A stretch of DNA of 9,184 nt, taken from NCBI GenBank assembly GCA_019119085.1, contig DWXT01000163.1, positions 1 through 9,184 of the forward strand, given 5' to 3'. The position numbers were made by a program, and so were the translations under genes. This stretch comes from Flavonifractor avistercoris (GTDB taxonomy: Bacteria > Bacillota > Clostridia > Oscillospirales > Oscillospiraceae). This document shows positions 5,026-9,184 of the stretch, in pieces (the first letter of the stretch is position 1; each line of letters starts with the position of its first letter). The notes under the pieces are model-generated. The model searched no databases. It saw only the letters and a list, made by a program, of their open reading frames with translations, and was not told the DNA's origin.

Positions 5026-6687
5026 TCAGTCGCGCTGAGAGTGGATGTTCATGGAGTGATTGACCTTGCCGATGATCAGCATGACAACCACCATGGACAC
5101 CACAGCGATGATCAGATCGATCACCACGTTCTGGATCATACCAGCAATGATATAGTTGACGAAGGCGACTGCCGCCACAGTGACCGCGTAGGGCAGCTGG
5201 GTGGCCACGTGGTTCAGGTGGTAGCACTGGGCGCCGGTGGAGGCCATGATGGTGGTGTCGGAGATGGGAGAGCAGTGGTCGCCCATGACCGCGCCGCCCA
5301 GGGTGGCCGCGATGGCGATCATCAGGATGTCGTGGCCGGGGCCGATGTCGGCCACGGTCAGCTCAGAGGCGCTGACGCCGGCGAACACGGGGATCACGAT
5401 GGGCAGCAGGATGGTGAAGGTGCCCCAGGAGGTGCCGGTGGCGAAGCCCAGGAAGGCGGCGATAACAAAGACCACGGCAGGCAGGAAGTTGGCCAGGCTG
5501 GAGCCGAAGCCCTCCACGATACCGGCCACGAACTCAGGGGCGCCCAGGGCCTTGGTGATGTCGCCGATAGTCCAGGCCAGGCACAGGATCAGGATGGCGG
5601 GAACCATCTGCTTGAAGCCCTCGGGCAGGCAGTCCATCAGCTCGGTGAAGCTCATGGAGCGGCGGATGGCGAAGAAGATCATGTTGATGATCAGGGCAAT
5701 CAGGCCGCCCAGAGCCAGGGCGGGCGCGGCGCTGGTGTTGGCGAAGGCGGTGAGGATGTCGGTACCGCCGTTCTGGAAGCCGACGATCAGCAGGCCGGAC
5801 ACGCAGCAGATGATCAGGATGATGACGGGGATGACCAGGTCATACACCTTGCCGTTGGGGTTGAACTTCATCTCCTCGGCACCGGCAAAGGGGCGCTCGG
5901 GGGTGGTATAGAGATCACCCTTGGCGGCGTTGTCCTCGTGGGTCTTCATGGGGCCGTAGTCGATGTTCAGGCAGGTCATCACAATGATGAACACCAGGGT
6001 CAGGATGGCATAGTAGTTGTAGGGGATGGCCTTCAGGAAGATCTGGAAGCCCACCTCCTCATTGCCGATGATGCCGGTGACGGCCGCGGCCCAGGAGGAC
6101 ACGGGCATCATGATGCACACGGGCGCGGCGGTGGCGTCGCACATGTAGGACAGCTTGGCGCGGGAGATGTGGTGGCCGTCCGCCACGGGACGCATCACGT
6201 TGCCGGTGGTCAGGTTGTTGAAGTAGTCGTCCACGCCCAGCACGATGGCCAGGATGAAGGTGGCCCACAGGGCGCCGGACTTGGTCTTGATGTGGGTAAC
6301 AGCCCACTCGCCGTAGGCCTTGGAGCCGCCGGCCCGGATCATCAGGGCCACCATGGTGCCCAGGATGACCAGGAACATCAGGATGCCGGCGTTGCCGCCC
6401 ACGTTGCTGGTCAGGCGGTCAACAAAGTCCTGCAGGGCAAACAGGGGGTTGCCGTTCACATACAGGAAGCAGCCGACCATGATGCCCAGAAACAGGGACG
6501 AATACACTTCCTTGGTAATCAGGGCCAGAACGATTGCCACCACAGGGGGCAGCAGGGACACGACAGTCCCCCAGGCAGCGCTGGTGGGCGCGTCACCCTC
6601 TGCGAAGGCCACGGTGACCAGGATGGAAGCCAGGGCGAACAGGACTAACAGAAATTTGCCGAATTGTGTCTTGCGCGGTGAGCTCAT
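5026..6687 (-). CDS. NhaC-family Na+/H+ antiporter, copy 1
   Basis: This 553-aa polytopic membrane protein has about eleven or twelve hydrophobic segments. It belongs to the Na_H_antiporter (NhaC) family, which exchanges cytoplasmic Na+ for H+, although some members swap organic acids. Family-typical stretches are DDYFNNLTTGNVMRP (from residue 153) and GDHCSPISDTTIMAS (from about 469). Residues 12-30 resemble a signal peptide (hydrophobic run ending AFAEG), also present in the second copy. The start is ATG 6687, preceded by AGGAGG (6694-6699) with 6 nt spacing. The frame stays open to 6753, but that extension would translate the leader, and the second copy aligns from this Met. It is about 88% identical to the copy at 7016-8677. 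The transported ion is inferred from family. Confidence 0.93.
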   Translation of the reverse strand: MSSPRKTQFGKFLLVLFALASILVTVAFAEGDAPTSAAWGTVVSLLPPVVAIVLALITKEVYSSLFLGIMVGCFLYVNGNPLFALQDFVDRLTSNVGGNAGILMFLVILGTMVALMIRAGGSKAYGEWAVTHIKTKSGALWATFILAIVLGVDDYFNNLTTGNVMRPVADGHHISRAKLSYMCDATAAPVCIMMPVSSWAAAVTGIIGNEEVGFQIFLKAIPYNYYAILTLVFIIVMTCLNIDYGPMKTHEDNAAKGDLYTTPERPFAGAEEMKFNPNGKVYDLVIPVIILIICCVSGLLIVGFQNGGTDILTAFANTSAAPALALGGLIALIINMIFFAIRRSMSFTELMDCLPEGFKQMVPAILILCLAWTIGDITKALGAPEFVAGIVEGFGSSLANFLPAVVFVIAAFLGFATGTSWGTFTILLPIVIPVFAGVSASELTVADIGPGHDILMIAIAATLGGAVMGDHCSPISDTTIMASTGAQCYHLNHVATQLPYAVTVAAVAFVNYIIAGMIQNVVIDLIIAVVSMVVVMLIIGKVNHSMNIHSQRD

Positions 6688-6710
6688 AACAATCCTCCTA
6701 TTCAATCTCT

Positions 6711-6741
6711 GAATCCTTAAAGCTCCCCAACCCAAGGACTC
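6711..6741 (-). promoter_or_regulatory. Conserved leader hairpin of antiporter copy 1 (riboswitch candidate)
   Basis: In the transcript, GAGUCCUU pairs with AAGGAUUC (8 bp, one G-U) around a 15-nt loop containing GGGUUGGGGAG. The stem ends 11 nt before the AGGAGG site. A second stem, AUUCA/UGAAU (6700-6714), would share bases with the 3' arm and abut the ribosome binding site, so the two folds exclude each other. Copy 2 has the same hairpin with compensating changes. Na+-sensing leaders (the DUF1646 class) are known upstream of sodium transporters, but I cannot assign the class by eye. Confidence 0.5.
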
Positions 6742-6748
6742 GATGAAC

Positions 6749-6777
6749 ATCATAGCGGATCGTCAACAATTTGGCAA
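6749..6777 (-). promoter_or_regulatory. Sigma-A promoter of antiporter copy 1
   Basis: Read on the - strand, TTGCCA (6777-6772) and TATGAT (6754-6749) are 17 bp apart, each with one or two mismatches to consensus. A-rich sequence lies upstream. The -35 and the next bases (TTGCCAAATTGT) are shared with the promoter of copy 2, so the duplication included the promoter. The leader is about 55 nt. Confidence 0.7.
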
Positions 6778-6790
6778 TATTTTTTTGCGT

Positions 6791-6839
6791 TTTACAAAAA
6801 GTTTGTAAGCGCTTCACAGTTTGTCCACAAAATTTTTGT
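6791..6839. promoter_or_regulatory. Palindromes and a cre-like site upstream of antiporter copy 1
   Basis: Two AT-rich palindromes, TTACAAA/TTTGTAA (6792-6808) and ACAAAA/TTTTGT (6827-6839), have centres 33 bp apart, about three helical turns. Between them, TGTAAGCGCTTCACA (6804-6818), with the perfect core AAGCGCTT, resembles a catabolite (CcpA/LacI-family) operator but has an extra base near its end. Its centre lies about 70 bp upstream of the predicted start. No counterpart is seen at copy 2. Confidence 0.3.
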
Positions 6840-6950
6840 AAGGCCCGCACAAAAACCGGGAGTTTAGTTCCAGTATCCTCCATTTTCTTGCATTTATCAC
6901 CAATTTCATGAGCCTCTTGGCAGCAAATTTGCAGTATTCTCACAAAAGGG

Positions 6951-6983
6951 CAAAACAAGACCCGCCCAGGCGGGCGGGTCTTG
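6951..6983 (-). terminator. Intrinsic terminator of antiporter copy 2
   Basis: Arms CAAGACCCGCCC and GGGCGGGTCTTG (12 bp, 4-nt loop) are followed on the - strand by TTTTG. The stem begins 32 nt after the TAA of the 7016-8677 gene. It separates the two antiporter genes into independent transcription units. The rest of the 6784-6950 gap holds only AT-rich regulatory sequence for copy 1. Confidence 0.85.
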
Positions 6984-7015
6984 CTTCCAGCAGGTGTAAG
7001 GTTTGAAAATGCCGG

Positions 7016-8677
7016 TTAATCGCGCTGAGAGTGGAGGTTCATGGAGTGGTTGAGCTTGCCGATGATCAGCAGGACAGCCACCATGGAGACCACGGCGATG
7101 ATCAGGTCGATCACCACGTTCTGGATCTGGCCGGCGATGATGTAGTTGACGAAGGCAACCGCCGCCACGGTGACCGCGTAGGGCATCTGAGTGGCCACGT
7201 GGTTCAGGTGGTAGCACTGAGCGCCGGTGGAGGCCATGATGGTGGTATCGGAAATGGGGGAGCAGTGGTCGCCCATAACCGCGCCGCCCAGGGTGGCCGC
7301 GATGGCGATCATCAGGATGTCGTGGCCGGGGCCGATGTCAGCGGCAGTCAGCTCAGAGGCGCTGACGCCGGCGAACACGGGGATCACGATGGGCAGCAGG
7401 ATGGTGAAGGTACCCCAGGAGGTGCCGGTGGCGAAGCCCAGGCCGCAGGCGATGATGAAGACCACGGCGGGCAGGAAGTTCTGCAGGCTGGAGCCGAAGC
7501 TGCGGACGAAGTCGGCCACGAACTCGGGAGCGCCCAGAGCCTTGGTGATGTCGCCGATAGTCCAGGCGAAGCAGAGGATCAGGATGGCGGGAACCATCTG
7601 CTTGAAGCCCTCGGGCAGGCAGTCCATCAGCTCGGTGAAGTTCATGGAGCGGCGGATCATGAAGTAGACCATGTCGATGATCAGGGCAACCAGGCCGCCG
7701 AGAGCCAGAGCGGGGCCGGCGGAGGTGTTGGCGAAGGCGGTGAGGATGTCATGGCCGCCGCCCTGGAAGCCGACGATCAGCAGGCCGGCCACGCAGCAGA
7801 TGATCAGGATGATGACGGGGATGACCAGGTCAATGGTCTTGCCGTTGGGGTTGAACTTCATCTCGGAGGCATCGGCATAGGGCCGGTGCTCGGTGGTGTA
7901 GAGGTCACCCTTGGCGGCGTTGTCCTCGTGGGTCTTCATGGGGCCGTAGTCGATGTTCATGCAGGTCATCACGATGATGAACACCATGGTCAGGATGGCG
8001 TAATAGTTGTAGGGGATGGCCTTCAGGAAGATCTGGAAGCCCACCTCCTCGTTGCCGATAACGCCGGTGACGGCCGCGGCCCAGGAGGACACGGGCATCA
8101 TGATACAAACAGGAGCGGCGGTGGCGTCGCACATGTAGGACAGCTTGGCGCGGGAGATGTGGTGGCCGTCCGCCACGGGGCGCATCACGTTACCAGTGGT
8201 CAGGTTGTTGAAGTAGTCGTCCACGCCCAGCACGATGGCCAGGATGAAGGTGGCCCACAGGGCGCCGGACTTGGTCTTGATGTGGGCAACAGCCCAGTCG
8301 CCGTAGGCCTTGGAGCCGCCGGCCCGGATCATCAGGGCCACCAGGGTTCCCAGCAGAACCAGGAACATCAGGATGGCGGCGTTGCCGCCCACGTTGGTGC
8401 ACAGACGGTCAACGAAGTCCTGCAGGGCGGCCAGCAGGTTGCCGTTGACGTACAGCAGGCATCCGACGAAGATGCCCAGGAACAGGGACGAATACACTTC
8501 CTTGGTGATCAGTGCCAGGACGATTGCCACCACGGGCGGCAGGATGGAAAAGATGGTGTTGTACGCGACGCTGTCAGGGGTCTCACCCTCGGCAAAAGCC
8601 ACGGTGACCATGACGCATGCCAGGGCGAATACGACGAGCAGGAACCTTCCAAAGCGTTGCATTCGTGGTGAGTTCAT
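7016..8677 (-). CDS. NhaC-family Na+/H+ antiporter, copy 2
   Basis: This 553-aa antiporter is a paralog of the 5026-6687 product, of the same length with no gap in the alignment. I count about 65 amino-acid differences (88% identity). They cluster in residues 1-50, in the loop around 93-131, near YTTEHRPYADASEM, and in a short run after GAPEFVA. Residues 132-205, including DDYFNNLTTGNVMRPVAD, are invariant, and the GDHCSPISDTT region is also unchanged. A signal-peptide-like N-terminus ending AFAEG is conserved. The start is ATG 8677, with AGGGAGGG (8683-8690) 5 nt upstream. It has its own promoter, leader hairpin and terminator. Different N-terminal and loop residues suggest a change in regulation or ion preference, but this cannot be read from sequence. 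Confidence 0.93.
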   Translation of the reverse strand: MNSPRMQRFGRFLLVVFALACVMVTVAFAEGETPDSVAYNTIFSILPPVVAIVLALITKEVYSSLFLGIFVGCLLYVNGNLLAALQDFVDRLCTNVGGNAAILMFLVLLGTLVALMIRAGGSKAYGDWAVAHIKTKSGALWATFILAIVLGVDDYFNNLTTGNVMRPVADGHHISRAKLSYMCDATAAPVCIMMPVSSWAAAVTGVIGNEEVGFQIFLKAIPYNYYAILTMVFIIVMTCMNIDYGPMKTHEDNAAKGDLYTTEHRPYADASEMKFNPNGKTIDLVIPVIILIICCVAGLLIVGFQGGGHDILTAFANTSAGPALALGGLVALIIDMVYFMIRRSMNFTELMDCLPEGFKQMVPAILILCFAWTIGDITKALGAPEFVADFVRSFGSSLQNFLPAVVFIIACGLGFATGTSWGTFTILLPIVIPVFAGVSASELTAADIGPGHDILMIAIAATLGGAVMGDHCSPISDTTIMASTGAQCYHLNHVATQMPYAVTVAAVAFVNYIIAGQIQNVVIDLIIAVVSMVAVLLIIGKLNHSMNLHSQRD

Positions 8678-8700
8678 AATAACCCTCCCTTTTTTTGTGT

Positions 8701-8732
8701 GAATCCTATAAGCCTCCCCAACCCTAGGATTC
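8701..8732 (-). promoter_or_regulatory. Conserved leader hairpin of antiporter copy 2 (riboswitch candidate)
   Basis: The transcript pairs GAAUCCUA with UAGGAUUC (8 perfect pairs) around a 16-nt loop carrying GGGUUGGGGAG, and ends 10 nt before the AGGGAGGG site. Relative to copy 1, one A-U pair has flipped to U-A and one A-U has become G-U. The fold is kept although the sequence changed. The loop core is identical. Confidence 0.5.
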
Positions 8733-8739
8733 GTACCCT

Positions 8740-8768
8740 ATAATACACCATTATTCACAATTTGGCAA
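8740..8768 (-). promoter_or_regulatory. Sigma-A promoter of antiporter copy 2
   Basis: On the - strand, TTGCCA (8768-8763) and TATTAT (8745-8740) are 17 bp apart. The 12 bases from the -35 onward match those at copy 1. The promoter lies in the 142-bp gap behind the NiaR-like gene, so the antiporter need not depend on read-through from it. Confidence 0.7.
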
Positions 8769-8785
8769 TACTTTTTGGGCAATTT

Positions 8786-8812
8786 TAATAAATTCAATCA
8801 CACTTTAGTGTG
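8786..8812 (-). terminator. Weak hairpin after the NiaR-like gene
   Basis: On the - strand, CACACT and AGTGTG (6 bp, 2-base loop, 8799-8812) lie just after the TGA of the NiaR-like gene and are followed by ATTGAATTTATT. The stem is short and AT-rich for a terminator. It could instead be an operator palindrome upstream of the antiporter promoter. Confidence 0.3.
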
Positions 8813-8819
8813 CTAAACC

Positions 8820-9184
8820 TCACGTTTTCAGCAAAATGTTCTCGTTTTGCAAGGATCTTTCCACCCGCTGGAACGTTTTCTCGTCCGGGCAGCGGATGGT
8901 GTGGAGGTGGATTCCGCCCGTCAGATCGGACAGCGGGCGGGCTCCGTGGGCCTCCACCCGGGTCAGGAACTCCTGCACGTCGTACCGGGAGCGCACACCC
9001 AGCAGCCCGGTGAGCTGGCCGTAGACCGGGTGCTCCACGATCACGTCCACCACCTCACCCCCGGCGTCCACGATGGCGTTGAGCTCCCGCTCCATATCCC
9101 CGGGCGCGTGGACGCAGGCCACCCGCCGCTCGATGCCGGAGCTTCCCCGGCCCAGCAGGTAGCCCCGGGGGGTGGCCGCGATGT
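8820..9184 (-). CDS. niaR: NiaR-like niacin-responsive repressor, 3H domain (5' end outside window)
   Basis: About 120 C-terminal residues are present; the reading frame continues past the window edge, and GTG 9122 is internal rather than the start. The visible part begins IAATPRGYLL, the join to an N-terminal HTH domain that must lie beyond 9184, and then covers the 3H domain. The metal-binding set of the family is visible: VHAPGDMERE supplies a His and, eight residues on, a Glu, and GGIHLHT supplies the His pair. IVEHPVYGQLTGLL is also family-typical. NiaR represses NAD salvage and niacin uptake genes when nicotinate is abundant. No niacin gene is in the window, so its targets are elsewhere. 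The domain call is firm; the NiaR name rests on the 3H domain plus the inferred HTH. Confidence 0.85.
   Translation of the reverse strand, partial: IAATPRGYLLGRGSSGIERRVACVHAPGDMERELNAIVDAGGEVVDVIVEHPVYGQLTGLLGVRSRYDVQEFLTRVEAHGARPLSDLTGGIHLHTIRCPDEKTFQRVERSLQNENILLKT

Noticed and set aside
5041..6648. Long + strand frame opposite antiporter copy 1 (and its twin at 7031-8671)
   Set aside because: The translation is a low-complexity Asp/His/Gly-rich shadow of the antiporter genes. Its apparent conservation in both copies simply follows the duplication.
6698..6958. 86-aa frame on the - strand between the antiporter genes
   Set aside because: It overlaps the promoter, leader hairpin and terminator, shows no family signature and has no convincing ribosome binding site.

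Overview
The window looks like chromosomal DNA of a GC-rich gut Clostridium-type Bacillota (Oscillospiraceae such as Flavonifractor, Lawsonibacter or Oscillibacter are plausible). This is inferred from strong GGAGG ribosome binding sites, two TTG starts, high third-position GC, an XRE/DUF2178 gene pair, a DUF4358 lipoprotein next to MBOAT and DHHW genes, and a NiaR-type niacin repressor. No rRNA, tRNA, CRISPR array or transposase gene is visible.

Left part (1-1050, + strand): the end of an interspersed repeat is followed by a near-consensus promoter overlapped by two fused palindromic operators. These precede a two-gene autoregulated-looking operon: a 76-aa XRE repressor and a 138-aa DUF2178-like membrane protein. 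Immediately after lies an untracked C-terminal scrap of a sensor histidine kinase with no start codon.

Middle part (about 988-4998, + strand): a candidate extracytoplasmic acyl-transfer module. It contains a DUF4358 lipoprotein, an AlgI/DltB-like MBOAT acyltransferase starting at TTG 2112, and a DHHW/AlgJ-like secreted esterase-fold partner. MBOAT would move acyl groups across the membrane, the DHHW protein would hand them to a glycan outside, and the lipoprotein role is unknown. The two large intergenic regions (1756-2111 and 4697-5025) are built alike. In each, a perfect terminator-like hairpin occurs twice as an exact direct repeat (28 bp and 35 bp), about 30 nt downstream of a stop codon. 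The repeats flank 231 bp and 202 bp hairpin-rich inserts whose ends share a motif close to CAGYSTGTCGRAAA. Only the distal hairpin copy keeps the T-rich tail. I read these as small non-autonomous elements that went into terminators and duplicated the hairpin; this is the most unusual thing in the window.

Right part (5026-8677, - strand): two tandem NhaC-type Na+/H+ antiporter genes, each exactly 553 aa and about 88% identical by hand count. Each has its own TTGCCA-N17 promoter and a matching 5' leader hairpin with a conserved G-rich loop just before the ribosome binding site, a possible cation-responsive RNA switch. Upstream of the second copy, the window ends inside a NiaR-like 3H-domain repressor gene whose N-terminal HTH lies outside.
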